From: Fimbriimonas ginsengisoli Gsoil 348
GTDB lineage: Bacteria > Armatimonadota > Fimbriimonadia > Fimbriimonadales > Fimbriimonadaceae
Assembly (NCBI RefSeq): GCF_000724625.1
Contig: NZ_CP007139.1
Location: forward strand, 3,844,001 to 3,908,000
Direction of reading: 5' to 3'
DNA length: 64,000 bases
Part shown: piece by piece, positions 41,717 through 49,814 of the stretch
How the letters are laid out: every line of letters starts with the position of its first letter
Numbering within the stretch: position 1 is the first letter of the stretch
The notes under the pieces: generated by a model
Databases searched by the model: none
Told to the model about the DNA's origin: nothing
What the model saw: the letters and a program-made list of their open reading frames with translations, nothing else
Made by a program: the position numbers and the translations under genes

Positions 41717-44700
41717 ATGCCCTCAACGTACCGCCGAACAAGGAATCTCCTGCTCATGGGCTTTGCCCTGGGAGTTGTGGCGCTGATCTTCGTGGGGTCG
41801 GTGGCCCGCAATAGCGCCAACGAATTCGTCCGAACTGCCGATCAGGTAACGCAACGCCAGCACGTTCTCGATTTGATCGCCGACTCCCGCAAGGCGCTCA
41901 ACCGGGCCGAGGCCGAGCAGCGCGGATTTCTACTGACCGGCTCTTCGCAGTATCTACAGAATTACGACACGGCTCCGGCGACCTTTGAGGCGAGTATGGA
42001 TGACTTGCGTCGAATGCTTGGCGCCGCCGACCCGGACTTGGATCTTGCCGAGCATCTTGGCCGGGCAAAGCTGGATGAGATGCAGGATTGCATCCGCATT
42101 TACAAAACGAAGGGTCCTGAGGCAGCCCGCGCCTTGATCGGGACGAATCTGGGCCTGAACCTGATGACTCGTTTCCGGGAGACCATGATCGCGGTGGAGG
42201 CCCGGCAACGCAAAGCCCTCGCGACCGCCGCGGCGGAGAACCGGCTAAACCGGACCAGGGTCGAGCGCTCGACGTTCGCTGGCCTGATCTTTACCGGGCT
42301 GATCGTCGTCGCTTCGTTATTGGCGGTTCTCCGCGACCTCCGAAAGCGGACATTGGCAGAATCCAGGCTCGAAGCCAACCTTGCCCTGCAAGGCCTGATC
42401 TTCGACTCCGTGTCGGCCGCAATCATTGCTACGGATGGAAGCGGCAGGGTAACTCTGTTCAACGCCGTGGCCCAAAGGTGGCTGGGGTACTCGGCCGAGG
42501 AAGTCTTCTCAAACCCGGCCATCTTAGATCTGATCCACGATCAATCGGAAGTGGAACAAGCCGCCCGCGAGCTCGAGGCGGAATACGGAGAGCCGGTCTC
42601 GCCCGATAACGTGTTTGGATTCAAGCCTCGGCGTGGCTCGCGCTTCGTTCGGGAGTGGACCTTCGTGCGAAAGGACGGGACCCGTTTTCCGGTCCTGTTG
42701 TCCATCTCCGCGATACGGAACGCGACCGGCGAGACTCAAGGCCTCGTCGGAATCGCGGTCGACCTGACCCAGGAGAAGGCGGCCCGCGCGGAGTTGGACG
42801 GATACGTCCACCGGCTGGAAGCCTCCGCCAAGGAGCTCCAGGAGTCTCGCGACGTTGCGCTGGCTGCGACCCGCACGAAATCGGAATTCCTGGCGAACAT
42901 GAGCCACGAGATCCGGACGCCGATGAACGGGGTGATGGGGATGGCGCACCTGCTGCAGAGCACCCCCCTCACGGAGCGCCAGAAGGGGTTCGTGCGCACC
43001 ATTCTCCAGAGCGCGGAGAGCCTCTTGACGATTCTCAACGACATCCTCGATCTATCGAAGATGGAAGCCGGGAAGATGACGCTAGAACACTTCCCGTTCG
43101 ATCTGCGGATCCTGCTGGAGGATATCTGCGAATCGCAGGCTCCCGCCGCGCATGCGAAGGGGTTGGAGCTCGGCTGCGTGATGCCGCCATCGGTGCCGGA
43201 ATTCGTCTTGGGCGATCCGGGAAGGCTCCGCCAGATCTTGACGAACCTCGTTTCGAATGCCGTCAAGTTTACGTCCGAAGGGGAGGTCACGTTGAGCGCC
43301 AGCGTGGTTCGGCACGGTGCGAACCGGATCACCTACCGGATTTCCGTACGAGACACCGGGATCGGGATCCCTCCGGACCGTCAGGAGCGTATCTTCGAGA
43401 GCTTCACCCAAGCCGACGGGAGCACCACGCGCAAATACGGGGGGACCGGCTTGGGACTGACGATCTGCCGGCAGCTCGTCGAGCTCATGGGCGGCGCCAT
43501 CGGCGTGATGAGCGAACCAGGCAAGGGAAGCGAGTTTTGGCTGGAAATCCCGCTCCACCGTCAGGAATCTCCCCTCCAAGAGGGGAACGACCGCCATGAT
43601 CTCGGCGGTAGACGGATTCTCATCGCCGACGACAACGCCACCAATCGCATCGTCCTGCGCGAGCTCTTGACCCACTGGAACTGTCAGGTGGTCGAGAGCG
43701 CCACCGGTGAGGATGCGGTGGACATCGCCCTCCGGGACCCCCTGTTCGACTGCGTGGTGCTCGACATGCACATGCCGGGGATGGATGGGGTGGAGGTCGC
43801 TCAAGCGCTCCGAAAGGACAGCCGGACGTCGGCCATCCCACTCGTGCTTCTCTCGTCGAGCGGCATTAGTCAGACCGAGGCCGAGTCGGAGTCGCTTTTC
43901 GACGCGGTCATCTTCAAGCCGATTCGGAGCTCGCCCCTCTACAGCACCATCTCCCACGTTACCGGCGGCGCGCCGCCGGCCGAACCGACGGCCCCGTTCC
44001 TAAGCTTAAGCGGCGAAGAGGCGCACATGGGGACGCTTCGGGTGCTTGTGGTAGAGGATAACGTGGTCAACCAGATGGTGGCCACGGAGCTACTAGAGAG
44101 CTGGGGTTGCCAAAGCGAGACGGCGGATAACGGCGCCGCGGCCGTGGCCCTGTATGGCCACCAACGGTTCGATGTCATTCTTATGGACGTCCAAATGCCG
44201 GTGATGGATGGCTACGAGGCAACCTCCGAAATCAGGAGGATGGAGGAAGGAACCGGCCGTCACATACCGATTTTTGCCATGACGGCCAACGCGATGAGCG
44301 GCGACCGCGAGCGGTGCCTGAAGGCCGGAATGGACGGTTACCTGTCCAAGCCGCTGCAGCCGAGCAAGCTGAGGGAACGATTGCTGGAGGTTGCGACGGA
44401 AGTAAAGGAAGAATCGATGAGTACGAACGAAGAACTACACGAAGATGTGCCGCTGTTCGAAGCGCAGCGTCTGGATGAGACATGTGCCGGTAAGGCCTCT
44501 CTTAAGCTGCGGGTCATCGAACGCTACATCGCGACCTCCAAGGCGGGAGCCGATGCGATCGAAGCGGCGGCGGCGGAAGGGGATGCGGTCGCCCTCGCCT
44601 CCGCTGCCCATGGCTTAAAGGGAAGCAGCCTTACCGTCGGCAGCCCCTTGCTGAGCGCGCTCTGCGAACGCATCGAGCACAGCGCCCGTGAAGGCAGGAT

Positions 44701-44794
44701 CGACGCGCAAGCCGCCACAATGGTGAGGCCAAGCCTACTTCGCCTGTACGGAGCGTTGGAAAAGCTTGCCAAGGAGTTGCTCCCTACCGTATGA
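41717..44794 (+). CDS. CHASE3-PAS hybrid histidine kinase with two REC domains and HPt
   Basis: The 1025 residues hold, in order: transmembrane helix 1 (about 10-28), a periplasmic CHASE3-like helical domain (about 32-180; RAEAEQRGFLLTGSSQYL), transmembrane helix 2 (about 190-207), PAS (about 220-360), coiled coil, HisKA with phospho-accepting His at about residue 397 (NMSHEIRTPMNG), HATPase (about 505-625; DTGIGIPPDRQ, GGTGLGL), REC1 (D683, VVLDMHMPG), REC2 (D824, ILMDVQMPVMDG) and a C-terminal HPt with H965 (SAAHGLKGSS). A multi-step His-Asp-His phosphorelay in one protein is thus complete. The last codons overlap the next gene by 4 nt, which makes that response regulator the probable phosphate acceptor. 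Confidence 0.93.
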   Translation: MPSTYRRTRNLLLMGFALGVVALIFVGSVARNSANEFVRTADQVTQRQHVLDLIADSRKALNRAEAEQRGFLLTGSSQYLQNYDTAPATFEASMDDLRRMLGAADPDLDLAEHLGRAKLDEMQDCIRIYKTKGPEAARALIGTNLGLNLMTRFRETMIAVEARQRKALATAAAENRLNRTRVERSTFAGLIFTGLIVVASLLAVLRDLRKRTLAESRLEANLALQGLIFDSVSAAIIATDGSGRVTLFNAVAQRWLGYSAEEVFSNPAILDLIHDQSEVEQAARELEAEYGEPVSPDNVFGFKPRRGSRFVREWTFVRKDGTRFPVLLSISAIRNATGETQGLVGIAVDLTQEKAARAELDGYVHRLEASAKELQESRDVALAATRTKSEFLANMSHEIRTPMNGVMGMAHLLQSTPLTERQKGFVRTILQSAESLLTILNDILDLSKMEAGKMTLEHFPFDLRILLEDICESQAPAAHAKGLELGCVMPPSVPEFVLGDPGRLRQILTNLVSNAVKFTSEGEVTLSASVVRHGANRITYRISVRDTGIGIPPDRQERIFESFTQADGSTTRKYGGTGLGLTICRQLVELMGGAIGVMSEPGKGSEFWLEIPLHRQESPLQEGNDRHDLGGRRILIADDNATNRIVLRELLTHWNCQVVESATGEDAVDIALRDPLFDCVVLDMHMPGMDGVEVAQALRKDSRTSAIPLVLLSSSGISQTEAESESLFDAVIFKPIRSSPLYSTISHVTGGAPPAEPTAPFLSLSGEEAHMGTLRVLVVEDNVVNQMVATELLESWGCQSETADNGAAAVALYGHQRFDVILMDVQMPVMDGYEATSEIRRMEEGTGRHIPIFAMTANAMSGDRERCLKAGMDGYLSKPLQPSKLRERLLEVATEVKEESMSTNEELHEDVPLFEAQRLDETCAGKASLKLRVIERYIATSKAGADAIEAAAAEGDAVALASAAHGLKGSSLTVGSPLLSALCERIEHSAREGRIDAQAATMVRPSLLRLYGALEKLAKELLPTV

Positions 44795-46371
44795 GAATCC
44801 TCGTCGCCGATGACGACGAAGTGTCAGCGCTTGTATTAAGCGAGCGTTTGGAAGATCTTGGTTACCAAGTTTCGGTCGCCCGCGACGGCGCCGAGGCGTG
44901 GTCGCACATGCAGCAAGCCGACTACCGCCTGCTCATCCTCGACTGGATGATGCCGATCATGGACGGCATGGAGCTGTGCCGGAGGGTTCGCCAGCAGCAA
45001 AGCGATTCGTATACCTACATCATCCTCCTTACCGGGCGCACCGATCGCCGGGACCGCTTGGAAGCCCTGGAAGGAGGAGCCGACGACTTCTTGACGAAGC
45101 CGCTCGACCAAGCGGAATTCCTGGCCCGGTTAAAGGCCGCCGCCCGGGTGCTTTCCTCGGACGAGGCGCTGCGTCTCTCCAACCACGAGCTTCAGCTCGC
45201 CCGACTGAAAGAGCTCGAGATCGGCGCGCATATCCAGCAGCGCCTGCTTTACTCGCCCCCCCCGACCTCGGTGCAGGCGATCCGTACCGCCAGCCTCAGC
45301 ATTCCGTCGCAAAGCGTCGACGGCGACTTCTGCGATTTCTTCGAGCTGAGCGATGGAGCGGTCGACGTCGTCGTCGGCGACGTGATGGGGAAGGGGGTCC
45401 CCGCGGCGATGGTGGGGGCCGGGGTCAAAACGAATCTTCAGAGGTCGCTTCTTCGGCTGTTAGTGAAGGATCCCGATTCGCTTCCTCGACCGGCGGATTT
45501 GATCCGGGATTTGGCCGGGTCAGTTTCCGCCGAGCTTATCGAGCTTAATACGTTCCTCACCCTTTGCTACGCCAGGTTCGACGCCCGCCGAAACAAGCTC
45601 GCTTACGTAAACTGCGGTCATCCGAAGATCATCCACTGGCGAGCTCGGGCTGGAGCGATCGAACTGCTGGAAACGACCGCGGTGCCTCTGGGATTCTCGG
45701 ACGAGGCGGAATACGAGGAGCGCGAAGTCGATTTGGAGCCGGGCGACCTCATCCTGTTCTATTCGGACGGAATCACCGATCTTCACCAGCCAGAGGGTGG
45801 CCGCCTCGGCATCGCCGGATTTGCCGAATGGGTGGCTCCTCGAGCCCACTTACCGCTGGAGGATCTGATCGCCGAGCTGGTATGCCTCCGGGACGCCTCG
45901 TTGGGGGAGGGGTTGATGCGCGACGATTTCACCTGCGTCGCCGTCCGTTTCGTCGGCTCCGAAGTTGCCAACGAAGACGGCCTTTCGCTCTGGGCCGATA
46001 GCAGCGCGCTTCGCAAGGTCCGATCCTACTTGGACGACCTGATTCGCGCAACTCCATTCCAGGATCGAGACCGTGCCGAGATCCTCTTGGCCGTGCAGGA
46101 AGCGGCCAGCAACGCCATTAACCATGCCCGCAAGGGACACCACGCCCTCCCTCTTCACGTTCAGGCGAAGACTTCGGCCGATTCGTTGCGGATCGACCTT
46201 CGCTATCCCGGAGTTCCTTTCGACGCCACCGAGGTCCCTCCGCCGGTGCTGGACGGCTCGCAAGACAGCGGCTTTGGAGTGGCGATCATTCGTAAGTGCA
46301 TGGATCTGGTCACTTTTGGCGTGGATAAGGACCTTAACCACGTTGTGCTAGAAAAACGATATCCGAGGTAG
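44791..46371 (+). CDS. Response regulator with PP2C phosphatase and HATPase kinase (HsbR-like)
   Basis: The 526-residue protein has REC (about 1-120; D51 in LILDWMMPIMDG, K near ADDFLTKPLD), a short coiled coil (about 128-150, LQLARLKELEIGAHIQQRLL), a SpoIIE/PP2C phosphatase (about 155-350; DGDFCDFFEL, GDVMGKGVPAAM, FYSDGITDLHQ, RDDFTC) and an RsbW-like HATPase (about 385-520; AVQEAASNAINHA, DGSQDSGFGVAII). This is the domain order of HsbR of Pseudomonas and CrsR of Shewanella: a phosphatase and a kinase for the same STAS protein on one chain, switched by REC phosphorylation. The STAS gene follows 10 nt after the stop. It overlaps the hybrid kinase gene by 4 nt. Confidence 0.92.
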   Translation: MRILVADDDEVSALVLSERLEDLGYQVSVARDGAEAWSHMQQADYRLLILDWMMPIMDGMELCRRVRQQQSDSYTYIILLTGRTDRRDRLEALEGGADDFLTKPLDQAEFLARLKAAARVLSSDEALRLSNHELQLARLKELEIGAHIQQRLLYSPPPTSVQAIRTASLSIPSQSVDGDFCDFFELSDGAVDVVVGDVMGKGVPAAMVGAGVKTNLQRSLLRLLVKDPDSLPRPADLIRDLAGSVSAELIELNTFLTLCYARFDARRNKLAYVNCGHPKIIHWRARAGAIELLETTAVPLGFSDEAEYEEREVDLEPGDLILFYSDGITDLHQPEGGRLGIAGFAEWVAPRAHLPLEDLIAELVCLRDASLGEGLMRDDFTCVAVRFVGSEVANEDGLSLWADSSALRKVRSYLDDLIRATPFQDRDRAEILLAVQEAASNAINHARKGHHALPLHVQAKTSADSLRIDLRYPGVPFDATEVPPPVLDGSQDSGFGVAIIRKCMDLVTFGVDKDLNHVVLEKRYPR

Positions 46372-46381
46372 AACGAGCGAG

Positions 46382-46723
46382 ATGGGTTTGACGATCGAGA
46401 CGAAGGACACTTCAGGCGCAATCGTGGCCAAAGTGGCCAGCGACAGCCTTGAAACGGATAACGTGGCCGCCTTTCGAGCCGCGATGGCCCCCATTCTGGA
46501 GCGGTCGCGCAACATCGTCCTCGACCTTTCGTCGGTCGGCTTTATGGACAGCACCGGCCTCGGCTCGCTCCTCTCCTGCCTGAGGACCGTTAAGTCGAAC
46601 GGCGACACAATGAAGCTCTCCAGCCTCACCCCCGAAGTCCGCCAACTCTTCGAAATGGTCCTCATGGACCGAGTCTTCGACATCTACCCCGACGAGTCGG
46701 CTGCGCTCGCGGCCCTGGCGTAG
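46382..46723 (+). CDS. STAS-domain anti-sigma factor antagonist (HsbA/SpoIIAA-like)
   Basis: The 113-residue single-domain protein contains the phosphorylatable Ser of the STAS motif in LSSVGFMDSTGLGSLLSCL. Such proteins are phosphorylated by RsbW-type kinases and dephosphorylated by PP2C phosphatases; in the free form they bind an anti-sigma factor or another partner. Here both activities lie on the preceding protein. No sigma or anti-sigma gene follows, so the output partner must be encoded elsewhere or be non-transcriptional, as with HsbA acting on diguanylate cyclase HsbD. Confidence 0.93.
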   Translation: MGLTIETKDTSGAIVAKVASDSLETDNVAAFRAAMAPILERSRNIVLDLSSVGFMDSTGLGSLLSCLRTVKSNGDTMKLSSLTPEVRQLFEMVLMDRVFDIYPDESAALAALA

Positions 46724-47208
46724 GCGCGCCTTCGAGCTTTCTTAGTGTAGTGTCTCGTCAATCTCAGGTCAGCGTAGATGCCTCCCGAAGCGTTGGAACA
46801 ACGCGTCGTCGGGAGGCTAAGCCCCTTCCCGACGATCATCACGACACGTGGTCCCTATAGTGATGATGATCGTCGGCAAGCGGCTACACGAGCGGCTTGC
46901 CGAGGAAGCGGCGGCCGGGAAGGTTGAAGGGGCACCGAGGATCGGAACTTGATGCGCTGTGGCGCGGTGCCGGGACCTCTTTGGGTGCACGATCCCAACC
47001 AGATGGAACCGGTTTAAAAAAGGTTGGGATTTCGTTGCTTTGAAATGCCCAAGATGCCGGAAAACGACGCTCCGCACCACTGACCAGGTGGTCGTCCAAA
47101 GGGCTCCAGACTGGCGTTGAAGGTGCCCGGAGTAAACGTAAATTCAGATTCAAATGAGCCCCGATGACGGCGAAGATGCGCGGGGTAAAATAGTTGGGCG
47201 ACTACGAC
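46724..47208. other. Hairpin-rich gap of 485 bp before tRNA-Ser
   Basis: No gene is supported. Several inverted repeats are visible: GCCTCCCGA/TCGGGAGGC (46780-46817, the likely terminator-like end of the STAS operon, without a T-run), CGACGATCATCA/TGATGATCGTCG (about 46833-46875), GGCAAGC/GCTTGCC (about 46874-46900), GGCACCG/CGGTGCC (about 46931-46974) and CCCAACC/GGTTGGG (about 46993-47029). A short + frame reading LKCPRCRKTTLR near 47041-47080 might be the remnant of a zinc-ribbon gene. The density of hairpins leaves room for a structured RNA, but it fits none I recognise. Confidence 0.45.
47164..47191 (+). promoter_or_regulatory. Candidate tRNA-Ser promoter
   Basis: ATGACG (47164-47169), 16 bp, TAAAAT (47186-47191) would start transcription near 47198, 11 nt before the tRNA. 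Confidence 0.4.
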
Positions 47209-47296
47209 GGAGAGATGTCGGAGTGGTCTATCGAGGCGGTCTTGAAAACCGCTAGGGCGCAAGTCCTCAGGGGTTCGAATCCCCTTCTCTCCTCCA
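47209..47296 (+). tRNA. tRNA-Ser (anticodon TGA)
   Basis: A class II tRNA: acceptor GGAGAGA/TCTCTCC, anticodon stem-loop GCGGTCTTGAAAACCGC with TGA, a long variable arm (TAGGGCGCAAGTCCTC) and T-arm AGGGGTTCGAATCCCCT. CCA is encoded at 47294-47296. It reads UCA codons. The discriminator base appears to be T (47293), unlike the G usual in serine tRNAs. Confidence 0.95.
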
Positions 47297-47310
47297 CGTA
47301 TTGAACGGCC

Positions 47311-47478
47311 TTATCGGTTAGGTTCGTCGGGCTTATCTAGCCGGATTGCTTCTAATCGGTCTGCCTTTTCCTTATCGCTTCGAAGGAAGCGGGAAAAGAT
47401 GATGAACCCGGTGACGGCGACCCCGACGATCACGAACGTCCCGATGGCGATCACCATCAAAAGGGAGGCGTTGCTCAT
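47311..47478 (-). CDS. Small single-pass membrane protein
   Basis: The 55-residue product begins MSNASLLMVIAIGTFVIVGVAVTGFIIF, one transmembrane helix, followed by a charged helix (SRFLRSDKEKADRLEAIRLDK). The start at 47478 was chosen because the longer frame adds text that runs into the next gene's coding region on the other strand. No Shine-Dalgarno is visible, so support is moderate. It is convergent with tRNA-Ser and divergent from the nitrilase. Function unknown. Confidence 0.5.
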   Translation of the reverse strand: MSNASLLMVIAIGTFVIVGVAVTGFIIFSRFLRSDKEKADRLEAIRLDKPDEPNR

Positions 47479-47533
47479 TACGGATAAGTCTATCCCCTCC
47501 AGCCCGGCCTCACCCGCCCGCCTATAATCAGGC

Positions 47534-48361
47534 ATGCGCATCGCGTGCGTCCAGTGCAACGTCGTTTTCGGCGACCCGATCGCCAACGCCACCGCCGGCG
47601 CGGCTCGACTCAAGGGGTTGAAGGGGGAAGGGGTCGACCTTGCCGTGTTTCCCGAAGCGTTCCTCACCGGCTACTGCGTCGAGTGCCAAGCCGACGCCGA
47701 CGCACTGGCCATCGCGGCCGGCGAGGCGCCCCACGCGGCCCTTACCGTCTTTCGCGATGCTTGCGACGCGAACGATATTCTCGCCGTGGTCGGTTTCGCC
47801 GAACAGGCCGAGGGACATCTCCACAACTCCGCCGTTCTCTTCGAACCGGGAAAGGAGCCCCGGATTTACCGGAAGAGCCACCTGCCCGACCTCGGACTCG
47901 ATAAGTATGTTCGCGCCGGAAGCGAGCTGCCGGTTTTCGACACCCGGCTTGGGCGCATTGGAATCTTGATCTGTTTCGACCTTCGCGCCCCGGAGGCGAC
48001 GCGCGTTTTGGCGATGCAAGGGGCCGAGATCCTATTACTCCCGACGAACTGGCCGGAAGGAGCAGAAACCTCGGCCGACCATATCTCCATCGCTCGAGCG
48101 GCGGAAAACCGGATCTTCGTCGCGACCTGCAACCGAGTCGGCGAAGAGAACGGCTTTCGGTTTATCGGCCGGAGCAAGATTATTCATCCCACCGGACGCG
48201 TCCTTGCCTCGGCCGGCGATGCAGAGGCGACTCTGATCGTGGACGTCGATCTGGCCGAGGCGCGCCAAAAGCGGACGGTCAACATCCCCGGCAAATACGA
48301 GGTGGACGTCTTCGAGAGCCGTCGTCCGGAGCTTTATGGGGAGCTTATCAAGGACGTCTAA
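47534..48361 (+). CDS. Carbon-nitrogen hydrolase (nitrilase superfamily)
   Basis: The 275-residue enzyme has the Glu-Lys-Cys triad: E41 in LAVFPEAFLTGY, K114 in YRKSHLPD and C147 in ILICFDLRAPE. It will hydrolyse an amide or carbamoyl bond. Length and motifs are close to omega-amidase/N-carbamoyl-type branches, but the substrate is not readable from sequence. It is a single gene with no catabolic neighbours. Confidence 0.9.
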   Translation: MRIACVQCNVVFGDPIANATAGAARLKGLKGEGVDLAVFPEAFLTGYCVECQADADALAIAAGEAPHAALTVFRDACDANDILAVVGFAEQAEGHLHNSAVLFEPGKEPRIYRKSHLPDLGLDKYVRAGSELPVFDTRLGRIGILICFDLRAPEATRVLAMQGAEILLLPTNWPEGAETSADHISIARAAENRIFVATCNRVGEENGFRFIGRSKIIHPTGRVLASAGDAEATLIVDVDLAEARQKRTVNIPGKYEVDVFESRRPELYGELIKDV

Positions 48362-48470
48362 AAGAGCTTCGTGAACCGGATTCCCTTTCTAGACGTCCAC
48401 CTTTAGTCATGCCTGGTAATCTGGCATGTCACTGCGTCGTATGATTTGACGTTGAGGTAGATCAAAAACC

Positions 48471-49634
48471 ATGGTTTCAAGCCTTTTCCACCGGTTCCGC
48501 GCGTCCACCGGCGCACTTTGCGCGGCGACGCTGACCGCCCTTGCCGCAATCGTTATCGGCTGCGGAGGAGGAGGAGGCGACGGTGGAATGACCGGCGGCG
48601 GCATCACCACCTCCACGGCGAGTGCTAGTGCCAGCGCCAGCGCGAGCGCTACGGCAAGCGCCGGGACTACCGCCACCGCTTCGGCCGGAACGAACGCCGG
48701 GGCCGGCGCGGGGGTGCTCGCCCCGAACAAGATCTACTACAGCGAGCAGGCTGACACCGGTATCTCGGTTCGCTCGATCGATCCGAACGGCTCCGCCGCT
48801 TCGGATGCGCAGTTCGATCTCCTGCCGACCGGCTTCGAAGCGCTCGCCGTAAATTCCAAGGATAACCAGCGCTACTTCGCCCAGCGAACCAGCGATTTGG
48901 CCAACCTCGGCATTTACCGCAACGCCACCGTCAACATGACCGGTGCGAGCGAGCTCGTGGCTCCGACCTACGCCTTCGTCTCCTCCATGCAGGTGTCGCT
49001 GGACGGCACGGTGCTGTACTACGTCGCCGCGAAATCGGGCGATATTCAGCCCGCGCTATACAAACTGGCGCTGACGCCCGGCGCCGCGCCCGTCAAGCTC
49101 GATAGCGCTTGGACCGCGCATATCAGCCCAAGCGGAACCTTCGCGGTCTACACCAAGCAGGTCGCCGACGCGGGACCCACGAAGATCTTCGTTAGAGGAC
49201 TCGCCGACGGAGCGACTCCGACTCAGCTCACTACAGGGGCCACCTTCGAGGATGCGCCGCAGTGGAACAAGCAGGGAACCCGCATCGTATTCGGCCGATC
49301 CACGGACGGCGCGATCTACGATGTGTGGTCGATGGCGGCTAACGGAACCGGACTGCAGCAGATCACGGACACCGCCGACGTAAGCGAGGATTCACCCACC
49401 TACAACCAGGCTGGCGACATGGTCGCTTACGTCGCAGACTCCTCCGACTTCGCCAAGAAGGGACTCTTCCGGAACTCCGTCGCCGGGGTCAACCAGGGCA
49501 AGGTGCCGGTGAAGCAAGATCCTCAGATCCTTCCGGGAGCCTACTGGAGCGGTTCCAACGGCCGATCTCGCGCCGCCTTGGCCGCGTACCTCGCGAGCCA
49601 CCGAAAGGATAAAGAGAAGCCCGCGGGTAAGTAA
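48471..49634 (+). CDS. Lipoprotein with TolB-like beta-propeller
   Basis: The 387 residues start with a signal and a lipobox-like IVIGC (Cys about residue 31), a Gly run and a low-complexity Ser/Ala/Thr/Gly linker (about 45-80; SASASASASATASAG). Beyond it lies a beta-propeller with repeated blades of the PD40/WD40-like TolB form, such as TGATFEDAPQWNKQGTRIVFGRS and DTADVSEDSPTYNQAGDMVAYVADS. It should be tethered to the membrane with the propeller outside, probably as a protein- or glycan-binding surface. A ribosome site GAGGT lies about 12 nt before the ATG. Confidence 0.8.
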   Translation: MVSSLFHRFRASTGALCAATLTALAAIVIGCGGGGGDGGMTGGGITTSTASASASASASATASAGTTATASAGTNAGAGAGVLAPNKIYYSEQADTGISVRSIDPNGSAASDAQFDLLPTGFEALAVNSKDNQRYFAQRTSDLANLGIYRNATVNMTGASELVAPTYAFVSSMQVSLDGTVLYYVAAKSGDIQPALYKLALTPGAAPVKLDSAWTAHISPSGTFAVYTKQVADAGPTKIFVRGLADGATPTQLTTGATFEDAPQWNKQGTRIVFGRSTDGAIYDVWSMAANGTGLQQITDTADVSEDSPTYNQAGDMVAYVADSSDFAKKGLFRNSVAGVNQGKVPVKQDPQILPGAYWSGSNGRSRAALAAYLASHRKDKEKPAGK

Positions 49635-49656
49635 GAGCCCGGCTCCGACAAAAAAG

Positions 49657-49685
49657 TGCCCACGGTCCAAGTCGGTCCGTGGGCA
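49657..49685 (-). terminator. Intrinsic terminator of the mqnC transcript
   Basis: TGCCCACGG (49657-49665) pairs with CCGTGGGCA (49677-49685). The run AAAAAAA just before it (49650-49655) gives a T-tract for minus-strand transcripts, so it suits mqnC; it may also protect the convergent lipoprotein gene. Confidence 0.7.
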
Positions 49686-49814
49686 AAGTTAGGAGTGGTT
49701 TCTCAAACGGTCTTATTGGTGTCTTTTGGAGAAGGCGACCGCTTGCAATTAGAATTCTAGAGCAGCCGTCCGTCACCCACAAGTCGCGTCTGGAGGGTAG
49801 CGAGTTTGCGCGAC

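Noticed and set aside
46817-47153. Minus-strand ORFs of 87 and 89 codons in the gap before tRNA-Ser
   Set aside because: No start signal, no recognisable domain, and hairpins disturb the frame; random opens in GC-rich DNA.
48604-48690. Tandem repeat AGTGCTAGTGCCAGCGCC as mobile repeat
   Set aside because: It encodes a Ser/Ala linker after a lipobox in a clear lipoprotein, so it is ordinary low-complexity coding sequence.
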